Assembly (NCBI GenBank): GCA_036675345.1 | Contig: JAKFFE010000016.1 | Span: 1-64,000 of the forward strand | Source: JALYOC01 sp036675345 | GTDB lineage: Bacteria; Myxococcota; Myxococcia; Myxococcales; Myxococcaceae | Length of the DNA stretch: 64,000 nucleotides | Reading direction: 5' to 3' | In this document: piece after piece, positions 13,850 through 22,484 of the stretch | How positions within the stretch are numbered: the stretch's first letter is position 1 | Layout of the letters: each line of letters begins with the position of its first letter | Notes under the pieces: model-generated | Database searches by the model: none | What the model was told of the DNA's origin: nothing | Seen by the model: the letters and a program-made list of their open reading frames with translations, nothing else | Made by a program: the position numbers and the translations under genes

Positions 13850-14311
13850 ATGAAGATCGCCGAGTTCCTCAGCCCGGATGCGGTCATCCCTGACCTTCGG
13901 TCGACTTCGAAGGCGGAGGTGCTCAAGGAATTGAGCGGGACGCTTGCGCGTACCCAGCCCACCCTCAAGCCGGACCGACTGGTGGAGGTGTTCAAGGATC
14001 GCGAGAAGCTGGGCTCCACCGGGATCGGTGAGGGCGTGGCCATCCCGCACGGGAAGGTCAACGGGCTCTCCCAGCTGTGCGCTACCTTTGGAGTCTCCCG
14101 CGGGGGGGTGGACTTCGAGGCCATCGACGGCAAGCCCACCCACCTGTTCTTCGCCCTGGTGGCGCCGGAGAACTCCGCCGGAGTGCACCTCAAGGCGCTG
14201 GCGCGGATCAGCCGGCTCTTCAAGAACCAGCACTTCCGGCTGGCGATCCTGGAGGCCCGGACCTCGGAGGAGATCTACAAGCTGATCGCCGAGGAAGACG
14301 CCAAGGCCTGA
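13850..14311 (+). CDS. ptsN: PTS IIA-like nitrogen-regulatory protein PtsN
   Basis: Protein of 153 residues matching EIIA-Ntr over its whole length. The phosphorylatable His67 lies in the motif GVAIPHGKV, preceded by REKLGSTGIGEG, and LFFALVAPE follows. I chose the ATG at 13850 because it gives the standard start (MKIAEFLSPDAVI); the frame is open further upstream to 13766 but that part lacks family similarity. EIIA-Ntr proteins are phosphorylated by PtsP/NPr and modulate potassium uptake, nitrogen and stress responses rather than transporting sugars. Neither ptsP nor ptsO is in the window. The next gene starts 13 bp downstream, so they are probably co-transcribed. Confidence 0.9.
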   Translation: MKIAEFLSPDAVIPDLRSTSKAEVLKELSGTLARTQPTLKPDRLVEVFKDREKLGSTGIGEGVAIPHGKVNGLSQLCATFGVSRGGVDFEAIDGKPTHLFFALVAPENSAGVHLKALARISRLFKNQHFRLAILEARTSEEIYKLIAEEDAKA

Positions 14312-14324
14312 CGGTCGCCCCGCG

Positions 14325-15182
14325 ATGGACATCGTCATCCGGCCGGTGAGCAGTCAGTTCCTGGAGACCCTCCTGTTCCCGGTCTTCGAGATGGGGATGA
14401 TCAACGCCAAGGTGGCCCTGGAGCGGCTGCGGGCGATGCTGGGGGATGACCGCACCCAGCTGCTGCTGGAGGTGATCCTGGAGCGGGGCGAGGACGCGGC
14501 GCTGTTCCCGCTGCAGACCGACAAGTGGCTGGAGGCCTGCTACCGGCTGCTGTTCTCCGAGTGGCAGCAGACCGCCCAGGGCTACGACCTCACCAATGAG
14601 TATCTGGGCTACGCGGCCAGCTGGGACGAGACCCTGCACCTGGCGCTGATGCTGGAGCATCCCCGCTATCCGTACTGGGACGAGGAGCAGGCCCGGATGG
14701 TGCGGGAGGCGGCGATCGCCGCGCCGGAGCCCGAGCTGGGGCTGGCCTCGCTGGTGTGCGGCCTGTGGGATCCCTGCCCCCGCTTCGCTCCGGACCAGGT
14801 GTTGGCCACCACCGGGCGGGGCAGCTACAAGCCGTCCGAGGACCTGGCCTTCGCCGACTGGTCCTACCGTCCGGCCAGCACGGTCAGCTATTGGGCCAGC
14901 CAGCTGCCCACCAAGCTGGGGCGGCTGATCAAGCGGGAGGAGACCCGGCTCAAGCCGCTGGAGATGCCGGAGTCGAAGGAGATCCTCGACTACTGGATGG
15001 GCAAGCAGGACGAGCCGCCGCTGCTGACGGTGGCCTTCTCCGGCCTGGGGCAGAACGCCGCCAACTGGGTCCGGGAGCTGGGCGCGATCACCCGCCAGAT
15101 CCGCGCCGCCGCCTCCCTGGAGCAGGGGCTGACCTCGATCGTCACCGCCCCCAGCAACCAGACCGAGCGCTACGAGTACTGA
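14325..15182 (+). CDS. Conserved hypothetical protein
   Basis: A 285-residue soluble protein without signal peptide or membrane segments. The opening residues (MDIVIRPVSSQFLETLLFPVFEMG) and many conserved aromatics (YRLLFSEW, YLGYAASWDETLH) suggest a folded globular protein. I recognise no catalytic motif. It follows ptsN by 13 bp and is probably in the same transcript. Function unknown. Confidence 0.8.
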   Translation: MDIVIRPVSSQFLETLLFPVFEMGMINAKVALERLRAMLGDDRTQLLLEVILERGEDAALFPLQTDKWLEACYRLLFSEWQQTAQGYDLTNEYLGYAASWDETLHLALMLEHPRYPYWDEEQARMVREAAIAAPEPELGLASLVCGLWDPCPRFAPDQVLATTGRGSYKPSEDLAFADWSYRPASTVSYWASQLPTKLGRLIKREETRLKPLEMPESKEILDYWMGKQDEPPLLTVAFSGLGQNAANWVRELGAITRQIRAAASLEQGLTSIVTAPSNQTERYEY

Positions 15183-15196
15183 CGCCCCGCTCCAAT

Positions 15197-15253
15197 AAAG
15201 GGGACAGCTTTTTCGGGCCGGTGGATTGCTTGCCCGGCCGCCGATCCGAAAAA
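15197..15253 (+). repeat. REP-like palindromic element
   Basis: AAAGGGGACAGCTTTTT (15197-15213) continues into an imperfect palindrome: tttttcgg near 15209-15216 pairs with ccgaaaaa near 15246-15253, and an inner gccgg pairs with ccggc. It shares AAAGGGGACAG with the element at 11791-11810. The 3' half could also act as a weak transcription terminator for the upstream genes. Confidence 0.5.
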
Positions 15254-15288
15254 TGGCCTCCGCGGCGTTCCTGGCTACCCTTGGCGCC

Positions 15289-15741
15289 ATGGACAAGTCG
15301 TTTCTTGCCGAGCAGCTGGGCGCGCGTCTGCGGGAGGCGGTGCAGACCGTCCACAAGGCGCAGAAGGAGTCGGCGATCGACGCGCGCAGCGGCGCGGACC
15401 GGGCGCTGAACATCGCCAAGGGTCAGGCGCTGCGCTCGGAGCGGGCGCGGCTGGAGCTGGACGCGCTGGACAACTTCGCCCCCGCCCCGCTGGGGAAGAA
15501 CGCCCGGGTCACCCTGGGCGCGCTGGTGGAGGTAGAGGGCGAGGACTCCGGGCGGACCGTGTTCCTGGCGCCCGCCGGGGCCGGGATCGAGCTCACCGGC
15601 CCGGACGGGGACGGCTTCTTCTCGGTGGTCACCCCCGCCTCGCCGATGGGCAAGGCGTTGATGGGCAAGAAGGTCGGGGACAGCTTCGACCTCACCGTGG
15701 CCGGCGACTGTCAGGCGTACACAGTCACCTGGATCGGCTGA
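15289..15741 (+). CDS. GreA/GreB C-terminal-domain family protein
   Basis: 150-residue protein. Residues 1-60 form a charged helix (coiled-coil-like, rich in Arg, Glu and Lys). Residues ~70-140 match the FKBP-like C-terminal domain of GreA/GreB transcript-cleavage factors (LGALVEVEGEDSG, FSVVTPASPMGKALMGKKVGDSF). The N-terminal helix is shorter than in true GreA and lacks an obvious acidic tip, so it may bind RNA polymerase in the secondary channel without stimulating cleavage, as Rnk- or Gfh-like proteins do. That is inference. The start ATG at 15289 gives a typical length. Confidence 0.8.
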   Translation: MDKSFLAEQLGARLREAVQTVHKAQKESAIDARSGADRALNIAKGQALRSERARLELDALDNFAPAPLGKNARVTLGALVEVEGEDSGRTVFLAPAGAGIELTGPDGDGFFSVVTPASPMGKALMGKKVGDSFDLTVAGDCQAYTVTWIG

Positions 15742-15745
15742 TTCT

Positions 15746-16237
15746 CTAGGGCAGGGTGATCTTGTCCGCGTGGGCGCGGATATAGGTCAGCAGCGAGGCG
15801 CCCACCGGCTCCGGACCGGCGTAGTAGTCCTGGTCGCAGGCATCCAGCTCCTTGTCCCGGCGCGGGCTCTGCTCCTGCATCACCGACTCCACCTCTTCCG
15901 GAGTGAAGGGGGTGCGCAGCCCCAGCGCGGTCACCGCCCGCTGGGCGATGGCGGCGGTCTGGGGGCAGCCGATGGACTTGAGGCTGTCCACCAGCAGGGG
16001 GGCGAACTCGACCGAGCTGTTGATGAAGAAGGTGTCGAAGCCGCCATGGTTCACCTCGCGTTCCATGGCCTCCACCGTGAGGACGACTTTCTCCTCGTCG
16101 GTGAGCTCGGACTTGTCCTTGGTCTCCAGCGCCTGCTGGAAGGCAGCCACGATGGACTCCTCACTGTGGGTCGCCGCCAGCTTGAGCAGCTCCTCGGTGC
16201 TCTGTCCGTCGTAGTCCAGCCACTGCGTGTCAGTCAT
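15746..16237 (-). CDS. DUF4375-like (DMP19-type) protein
   Basis: 163-residue acidic cytosolic protein. The segment VEAMEREVNHGGFDTFFINSS resembles the conserved NGG-(F)-x-Q-(F/Y)-x-x-N-(S/T) motif of DUF4375/DMP19-type proteins. The ATG at 16237 follows an AGGGGA ribosome site. Biochemical function of the family is poorly known. Ends convergent with the GreA-like gene, 4 bp apart. Confidence 0.75.
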   Translation of the reverse strand: MTDTQWLDYDGQSTEELLKLAATHSEESIVAAFQQALETKDKSELTDEEKVVLTVEAMEREVNHGGFDTFFINSSVEFAPLLVDSLKSIGCPQTAAIAQRAVTALGLRTPFTPEEVESVMQEQSPRRDKELDACDQDYYAGPEPVGASLLTYIRAHADKITLP

Positions 16238-16352
16238 TCCCCTGCCTTTATCCGGTCTCTGTGAGCGGGCCCGGCGCCGGCGACTGGATGTCGCCTGGCA
16301 TGCGGGCCACCTGACTATACCCATGTGGGCGGCGAGGCACAGCGCCAGACGT

Positions 16353-16808
16353 TCAGGCCGCTGGCTTGCGGGGGCTCTCCAGCAGCAGGGTCACCGGGCC
16401 GTCGTTGATCAGCCCCACCTTCATGTCCGCCCGGAACACCCCGGTCCCCACCGTCAGCCCCTGCTCCCGCAGCCGGGTGCAGCACAGCTCGTACAGCCGG
16501 TTGGCCTCCACCGGCTCCAAAGCGTCGATGAAGCTGGGCCGGCGGCCCTTCTGGGCGTCCCCGTAGAGGGTGAACTGGCTGACCACGATCACCTGCTTGC
16601 TGCCCTCCAGCAGCGAGCGGTTCATCTTCCCCGCCTCGTCCTCGAAGATCCGCAGATTCGCCACCTTCTCCGCCATCCAGGCCGCGTCGGCCTCCCCGTC
16701 CCCCTTGCCCACCCCCAGCAACACCAGCAGCCCGGGGCCGATCTGGCTGACCCGCTGGCCCTCCACGGTCACGCTGGCCTCCAGCACCCTCTGCACCACG
16801 GCTTTCAT
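16353..16808 (-). CDS. dtd: D-aminoacyl-tRNA deacylase
   Basis: 151-residue enzyme that hydrolyses D-amino acids (and Gly from tRNA-Ala) from mischarged tRNA. It begins with the family signature MKAVVQRVLEASVTVEG and carries the two active-site motifs SQFTL and NDGPVTL. Its ATG overlaps the stop of the upstream permease gene (ATGA), so it is translated as the last gene of a peptide ABC operon. That linkage suggests D-amino-acid-containing peptides as the transported cargo (inference). Confidence 0.95.
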   Translation of the reverse strand: MKAVVQRVLEASVTVEGQRVSQIGPGLLVLLGVGKGDGEADAAWMAEKVANLRIFEDEAGKMNRSLLEGSKQVIVVSQFTLYGDAQKGRRPSFIDALEPVEANRLYELCCTRLREQGLTVGTGVFRADMKVGLINDGPVTLLLESPRKPAA

Positions 16809-17650
16809 CGCTGCCCTGCTCCTTTGGGGTCCAGCGCGTCCCGCAGCGCGTCGCCCAGGAAGTTGAAACCCAGCACGGTGACCGCGATCGCGATCCCCGG
16901 GAAGATTGCCACGTGCGGCGCCACCAGCAGGTACTGCGTCCCCTGGTCGATCAGCGCGCCCCAGGAAGGCGTCCCCGGCGGCACCCCCAGCCCCAGGAAG
17001 CTCAAGGAGGCCTCGGCGAGGATCGTCCCCGGGACGGCGAAGGTGGCCTGCACCAGCAGCGGCCCGGCGGCGTTGGGGAGGATGTGCCGCAGCAGGATCC
17101 GCGCGTGCCCGGCGCCCATCGCCCGGGCGGCCAGCACGTACTCCCGCTCCCGCAAGCTCAACACCTGGGCGCGGGCCAGCCGCGCGTAGCCGGTCCAGCC
17201 GGTCACGCACAGCGCCAGCACCACGTTGAACACCGAGGGCCCCAGCACCGCGGTGATGAAGATCGCCAGCAGGATCCCGGGGAAGGCCAGCACCACGTCC
17301 ACCAGACGCATCAGGACCTCGTCCCACAGCCCGCCCAGATACCCGGCCACCCCGCCCACCAGCGCGCCCACTGCCAGGGAGATCGTCACCGCGGACACCG
17401 CCACCCCCAGGGACAGCCGGGCGCCGAGCAGGATGTGGCTCCACAGGTCGACCCCGTTCTCCCCCGCGCCCAGCAGGTGGGAGGGGGAGGGCGCGGAGAG
17501 CTCCGCCGCCAGGTCCAGGGCGTCCCGCCCGTAGGGGGCCACCCAAGGCCCGAACAGCGCCGCCAGCACGAAGGCAGAGGTCAGCCCGGCGCCCAGAAAG
17601 AGGGTGGCCCGGTTGGGACGCAGCGGGGCGGGGAGGGGGAGCGGCTTCAC
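16805..17650 (-). CDS. Peptide ABC transporter permease, DppC/OppC type
   Basis: 281-residue inner-membrane permease with six predicted helices. The EAA loop (YVLAARAMGAGHARILLRHI, then LPN) contacts an ATPase. FLGLGVPPGTPSWG and the N-terminal LLGAGENGVDLWSHILLGAR are typical of DppC. The GTG at 17650 overlaps the stop of the upstream permease (GTGA). No ATPase gene is present nearby. Confidence 0.92.
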   Translation of the reverse strand: MKPLPLPAPLRPNRATLFLGAGLTSAFVLAALFGPWVAPYGRDALDLAAELSAPSPSHLLGAGENGVDLWSHILLGARLSLGVAVSAVTISLAVGALVGGVAGYLGGLWDEVLMRLVDVVLAFPGILLAIFITAVLGPSVFNVVLALCVTGWTGYARLARAQVLSLREREYVLAARAMGAGHARILLRHILPNAAGPLLVQATFAVPGTILAEASLSFLGLGVPPGTPSWGALIDQGTQYLLVAPHVAIFPGIAIAVTVLGFNFLGDALRDALDPKGAGQR

Positions 17651-18555
17651 CGGCGCCTCACCCGCGGATCCGCCCAGGCGTACACCCCGTCGGTGAGCAG
17701 GTTCACCCCCACGTAGCAGAGGGTGAACACCAGCACCGTGGCCCGCACCATGTTGTAGTCCCGCTTCTCGATCGCCCCCAACAGCAGCGTCCCCATCCCC
17801 GGCCAGGCGAACACCTTCTCGGTGACGATCGCCCCCCCCAGCAGGGCGCCGAACTCCAGCCCCACCACGGTGACGATCGGCAGCAGGGCGTTGGGGAACG
17901 CGTGCCGCCACACCACCTGCCGTTCGGAGAGCCCCTTGGCCCGGGCCACCAGCACGTACTCCTCGCCCAGTGCGTCCAGCATCGAGGCCCGGGTCAGCCG
18001 GGAGAGGAACGCCGCCAGCGCGGTGCCCAGGGTGATCGCCGGAAGCACCAGGTGGCGCGCGCTCCCGGTCCCGGAGACCGGCAGCAGATCCAGCTTGATC
18101 GCGAAGAGGATGATCAGCACCGGCCCCAGCCAGAAGCGGGGGACCGCCGCTCCGCCCACTGCCAGCCCCATCGCCAGCCGATCCCAGAGCGAACCCCGCC
18201 GGGTCGCCGCCAGCACCCCCGCCGGCAGGGCGATCGCCAGCGCGATCAGCAGCGAGCTGATCGTCAGCAGCAGGGTGTTGGGCAACGCGGAGAGGATCTC
18301 CGGCAGCACCCGCCGCTGGAAGGGAGGGATGGAGGTCCGCAGCTCCCCGGTCGCGAACCCCTGCGCGAACAGCCACAGCTGCCCGTACCAGGGACGGTCC
18401 AGGCCGATCGCCCGGCGCATCGCCTCCCGGTCCACGGAGGTCGACTCCTCGCCCAGCAGGATCTCCACCGGGTCCCCCGGCACCAGGGAGAGGAACAGCG
18501 AGACCAGCACCAGCGCCCCCAGCGCGGCCAGCGGCGCGCCCCACAGCCGCCTCAT
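17647..18555 (-). CDS. Peptide ABC transporter permease, DppB/OppB type
   Basis: 302-residue permease. The N-terminal helix and VPGDPVEILLG are DppB hallmarks; the EAA loop reads EYVLVARAKGLSERQVVWRHAFPN, split by me at the conserved Gly. C-terminal TDGVYAWADPRVR is typical. The ATG at 18555 overlaps the stop of the binding-protein gene (ATGA). It forms a heterodimeric pore with the DppC-type subunit for periplasmic-binding-protein-dependent peptide import. Confidence 0.92.
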   Translation of the reverse strand: MRRLWGAPLAALGALVLVSLFLSLVPGDPVEILLGEESTSVDREAMRRAIGLDRPWYGQLWLFAQGFATGELRTSIPPFQRRVLPEILSALPNTLLLTISSLLIALAIALPAGVLAATRRGSLWDRLAMGLAVGGAAVPRFWLGPVLIILFAIKLDLLPVSGTGSARHLVLPAITLGTALAAFLSRLTRASMLDALGEEYVLVARAKGLSERQVVWRHAFPNALLPIVTVVGLEFGALLGGAIVTEKVFAWPGMGTLLLGAIEKRDYNMVRATVLVFTLCYVGVNLLTDGVYAWADPRVRRR

Positions 18556-20144
18556 CGGTCCACCTGTCGGGCCTGGGCCAGGGGGGTGAGGAAGCCGTGG
18601 GTGGAGCAGCGGTAGTCCGCCAGCCGCCGGGAGACCACGCACACCGACTGCTCGTGCCACAGCGGCAGGTAGGGCAGCTCGCGATCCAGAATCCGCTGGG
18701 CCTCCGCATACAGCACCCGTCGCCGGGGACGGTCCACCCGGGAGGCCTCCTCCAGGATTCCGTCCAGGGACGGGTTCCGGTAGCCGCCCCGGTTCCAGCC
18801 GCCCCAGTGGTTCTCCTCGGTGGGGACCTGGCTGCTGTGGAACACCCCCCGCAGCAGATCCGGCTCCATCACCGTCACCCACTTCAGCGACATCACCTCG
18901 AAGTTCCCGTGGCGGACGTCATTGAAGAAGGTCCCGAACTCCAGAGCCCGGATCTCCAGCGCGATCCCCGCCTCCGCCGCCTGCTTCTGCAGCACCACCG
19001 CCATGCTCCGCCGCACCCGGTCGGTGGAGGTCTTGTAGGAGAGGGTCAGCCGCGGCCGCCCGCCCGGACCATCCGGATCCGGAAAGCCCGCCTCGTCCAG
19101 CAGCCGCCCCGCCAGCGCCAGATCTCGCCGGCAGCCGGGAGTCTCCGCGTAGGCCCAGGTCCCCCGGGGCAGCATCCCGGTGGCCGGCTGGGCCAGCTCG
19201 CGGAACTTGAAGCGGGCCAGCTGGGGGACATCCAGCGCGGCGCACAACGCCCGGCGCACCCGCACGTCCGCGGTGGGACCGGCGCGGAGGTTGAAGCCCA
19301 GATAGGAGAAACCGGTCCCCGGCACCCGCTGCAGCGACAGCCCGGGCGCGTCCTCCACCACCTTCACGTTGGCCGGCGCCAGCGCGTTGACCACCAGATC
19401 CGCCCGGCCCTTGAGCAGCTCCAGCAGCCGGGTGGTCTCATCGCGAACGGTGCGGATCACCACCCGGGAGATGCGGGGAGCCCCCCGGTGGTAGCCGGGG
19501 TGCGGCTCCAGGACCACGCTCTCCGGCGCCTCCCGCCGGACGAAGCGGAACGGTCCGGCGCCCTGCGGGTGAAGCTCCTGCTCCCGGGCAGCAGGCAGGT
19601 GAGCAAGCCTTGCGGGCACGATGCCAATGGAAAGGTCCGCCAGTGCCGGTGAGAAAGGACGTTTGAGGGTGATCTGGACCGTCTTTGGGTCCAAAGCCCG
19701 GACCGAAAGGACGGCTTCCAGCTTGGCCCCTCGGGGAGAGCCCAGCCGAGGGTCAAGCAGGCCCGAATAAGTTTCTTCAACATCGCGCGAGGTGAGGGAA
19801 GATCCGTCGTGGAATCGCAGGTTCTCGCGCAGCTTGAAAGTCACCGTCCGCTCATCGACCCATTGGAACGACTCGGCCAGGTCCGGGATCGGCTCGGCTG
19901 TGGCGTCAAAGGTGATCAGCCCGGGGGTGATCAGCTGGGAGACCCGCTGGCCCGCGGCGCTCAAGGCGAAGCGCGAATCCAGGCTGTCGATCGGCGATTC
20001 GATCAGAACGGTGATTCCGCGGTCAGGTGAAGGCGCGCGCACCTCCGCGCTGCACCCCAGCGTCAAGGCCACTGCCGCGGACACCCAGGCACGCACCCCA
20101 GGGTGTCTACCATGTTGCCCAGTGGCCGCCCCGGCCGCGCGCAC
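18552..20144 (-). CDS. Peptide ABC transporter substrate-binding lipoprotein (SBP family 5)
   Basis: 530-residue family 5 extracellular binding protein. The frame shows the family features DLAESFQWVDERTVTFKLRE and FHDGSSLTSRDVEETY, and YLGFN in the middle. The GTG at 20144 lies 6 nt downstream of an AGGAAG ribosome site. A GTG at 20096 is possible and would give a shorter signal. Either way the signal ends at the lipobox LTLGC. The protein should hand peptides to the two permeases encoded downstream. It is divergent from the PBP4 gene, with a ~117-bp shared promoter region. Confidence 0.88.
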   Translation of the reverse strand: MRAAGAATGQHGRHPGVRAWVSAAVALTLGCSAEVRAPSPDRGITVLIESPIDSLDSRFALSAAGQRVSQLITPGLITFDATAEPIPDLAESFQWVDERTVTFKLRENLRFHDGSSLTSRDVEETYSGLLDPRLGSPRGAKLEAVLSVRALDPKTVQITLKRPFSPALADLSIGIVPARLAHLPAAREQELHPQGAGPFRFVRREAPESVVLEPHPGYHRGAPRISRVVIRTVRDETTRLLELLKGRADLVVNALAPANVKVVEDAPGLSLQRVPGTGFSYLGFNLRAGPTADVRVRRALCAALDVPQLARFKFRELAQPATGMLPRGTWAYAETPGCRRDLALAGRLLDEAGFPDPDGPGGRPRLTLSYKTSTDRVRRSMAVVLQKQAAEAGIALEIRALEFGTFFNDVRHGNFEVMSLKWVTVMEPDLLRGVFHSSQVPTEENHWGGWNRGGYRNPSLDGILEEASRVDRPRRRVLYAEAQRILDRELPYLPLWHEQSVCVVSRRLADYRCSTHGFLTPLAQARQVDR

Positions 20145-20261
20145 TGCAAACTTCCTGATCGTTCGTCTCCCCCGGTCCACGGTGGGGCGCTTCCTACATT
20201 GCGGCCCGATCCGCCGGTCCCAATAATGTCCCTGCCCCCGTCTCCGAGGTTGAACCGCCAG

Positions 20262-22478
20262 ATGATCCGCTCGCACACCCCCTGGATCGCGGCCCTGTTG
20301 ATGATGGGCGCCACCCTCCCCGCGCAGGCCGCCGATCGCGCGGTGGATCGCGCCGCGGTGAAGGCCGCGGTGGACGCGGTGCTCAAGCAGTCGCCGCTGC
20401 ACTCCGGCCGGGTCACCCTGGAGGTGCGCAGCCTGGACGACGGGTCGGTGGTCTACGCCCACAACCCGGACGATCTGCTCAACCCCGCGTCCAACGTGAA
20501 GCTGGTCACCTCCGCCTCGGCGCTGGTGCTGCTGGGCTCCGACTACCGCTTCGAGACCGAGCTGCTCACCTCCCCGGAGGCCACCCCGGAGAAGGCCCGG
20601 GTGCTGTACGTGCGCGGCAAGGGCGACCCCACGGTCACCACCGAGAAGCTGTACGGGATGGTGTCGGAGCTGCTGCACACCGGGCTGCGCGAGGTGGGGG
20701 ACATCGTGGTGGACGACTCCTGGTTCGACTCCGAGCGCGAGGCGCCGGGCTACGACCAGGAGACCTCCGACCGCGCGTACATGTCTCCCACCGGCGCGGT
20801 CTCCCTCAACTGGAACACGGTCGGGATCTACGTCCGCCCGGGCGCCAAGGCGGGGGACAAGGCGGTGGTGGAGATGGAGCCGATGAGCGACTTCTTCCTC
20901 GTCGACAACACCCTCAGCACCGGTGCCAAGAAGTACCGCCGGTTCTCGGTCAGCTCGGAGGCGGCGGGGGACAAGCAGAAGATCATCCTCCGCGGGGTGC
21001 TGCCCCCGGATCCGCACGGCTTCGCGGTGTGGAAGAAGATCGACAGCCCGCCGATGTATTTCGGCCAGACCCTCAAGTCGATGCTGGCCTTGCGGGGCGT
21101 GAAGGTCCGCGGCCGGGTGAAGCTGGGTTCCACCGCGCCCGACGCCCGGATCCTCCACGTGGCCCAGTCCGAGACGCTGGACATGGTCCTCAAGCGGCTG
21201 AACAAGAACTCCTCCAACTTCATCGCCGAGCAGCTGATCAAGACCCTGGGCGCCGAGCTCAAGGCCCGCCCCGGCACCCACGCCTCCGGCCTGGAGGTGG
21301 TGGAGGAGTTCCTGGAGCGGCAGGTGGGGATCGCCCGCGGCACCTACGTGATGAAGAACGGGTCGGGGCTCAACGACACCAACCGGTTCTCGGCGGCGCA
21401 GCTGAACAAGCTGCTGGTCTACATGTGGCGGCGCTTCCCGCTGGCTCCGGAGTACCTCTCCTCGCTGGGGATCGCCGGCAAGGACGGCACCCTGCGCTAC
21501 CGCTTCGAAGGTTCGGACGCGGTGGGGAGGCTGCGGGCCAAGACCGGCACCCTGGACATGGGCAAGGTCTCCGCGCTCTCCGGCTACGTGCAGGCGGTGG
21601 GCGGCGAGCGCTTCGTGTTCGCGGTGATGGTCAACGACTACTCCGGCCGCTCCGGCCCGGTGGTGCAGGGGATCGACGCGGTGGGCGCGGCGGTGGCGGC
21701 GGTGGGTTCCGCCTCCGGACCGGACCGCGCGGTGCTGGCGGTGATGAAGCAGGAGACCCAGGTCTCCCCGATGGCCGAGGCCCTGACCCGGGTGAAGACC
21801 TACCTGGCCCTGGGCAAGCAGGCCGATCAGCGGAACATCTCGTTCTTGCGGACCGCCTGGCGCACCGAGCGCGATCCGGCGGTGAGGGCGGTGGTGGCGG
21901 AGTCCATCTACCGCTCCAATCCCCAGGACTACCTGGGGGTGCGCACCCTGCTGGACAGCGTCTCCGGCGCGCCGGACGTCTATGGCCGGCTGCGAGAGGT
22001 GGCCAAGGCCTTGAGCATCGAGGTGCCGGGGGTGACCGCGGTGATCGAGGTGGCCGCCGAGGGCAACGTGGAGGCGCTGGCCAAGGTGGTGGAGTTCGCC
22101 AAGGCCTCCTCCTCGGATGCGGAGGCGCAGCGGGAGGTAGCCGCCGCGCTGGCCGAGGTGGCCCGCACCGCGCCGGAGGAGCTGCTGCTGGCGCTGAAGA
22201 CCGCGGCTCCGCAGGAGCGGGCCTCGGCGACCAACCTGCTGGCCCGGGGGCTGGTGATGGCCGCCGACCCGAACCACGCCTTCTGGCCGGCGCTGCGGCG
22301 CGGGATGGGGGCGCCGGACCCGGCTGCCGCCGCCTTCGCCAAGAACATGGATGGGACCCTCTCCACCCTGATCGCCCAGGCCAAGGCGCCCCAGGCGCTG
22401 CCGGATCTCACCACCACCTTGCTGGCCACCCCTCCCTCCGAACCGCCCGCCACCGCGGAGAGCCGCCCGGGCGGGTGA
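20262..22478 (+). CDS. dacB: D-alanyl-D-alanine carboxypeptidase/endopeptidase (PBP4, S13) with helical C-terminal extension
   Basis: Exported 738-residue penicillin-binding protein with signal MIRSHTPWIAALLMMGATLPAQA; an ATG at 20226 is an alternative start. The three active-site motifs are present: S77-x-x-K80 (SNVK), S317-S318-N319 and K427-T-G. It trims D-Ala and cleaves cross-links in the periplasm. Beyond the usual end near residue 490, about 245 residues are almost all helical, Ala/Glu-rich and contain repeated DPAVRAVVAESIY-like segments, resembling HEAT-type repeats. This extension is not part of standard PBP4 and may dock partner proteins (inference). Confidence 0.9.
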   Translation: MIRSHTPWIAALLMMGATLPAQAADRAVDRAAVKAAVDAVLKQSPLHSGRVTLEVRSLDDGSVVYAHNPDDLLNPASNVKLVTSASALVLLGSDYRFETELLTSPEATPEKARVLYVRGKGDPTVTTEKLYGMVSELLHTGLREVGDIVVDDSWFDSEREAPGYDQETSDRAYMSPTGAVSLNWNTVGIYVRPGAKAGDKAVVEMEPMSDFFLVDNTLSTGAKKYRRFSVSSEAAGDKQKIILRGVLPPDPHGFAVWKKIDSPPMYFGQTLKSMLALRGVKVRGRVKLGSTAPDARILHVAQSETLDMVLKRLNKNSSNFIAEQLIKTLGAELKARPGTHASGLEVVEEFLERQVGIARGTYVMKNGSGLNDTNRFSAAQLNKLLVYMWRRFPLAPEYLSSLGIAGKDGTLRYRFEGSDAVGRLRAKTGTLDMGKVSALSGYVQAVGGERFVFAVMVNDYSGRSGPVVQGIDAVGAAVAAVGSASGPDRAVLAVMKQETQVSPMAEALTRVKTYLALGKQADQRNISFLRTAWRTERDPAVRAVVAESIYRSNPQDYLGVRTLLDSVSGAPDVYGRLREVAKALSIEVPGVTAVIEVAAEGNVEALAKVVEFAKASSSDAEAQREVAAALAEVARTAPEELLLALKTAAPQERASATNLLARGLVMAADPNHAFWPALRRGMGAPDPAAAAFAKNMDGTLSTLIAQAKAPQALPDLTTTLLATPPSEPPATAESRPGG

Positions 22479-22484
22479 GCCGGA

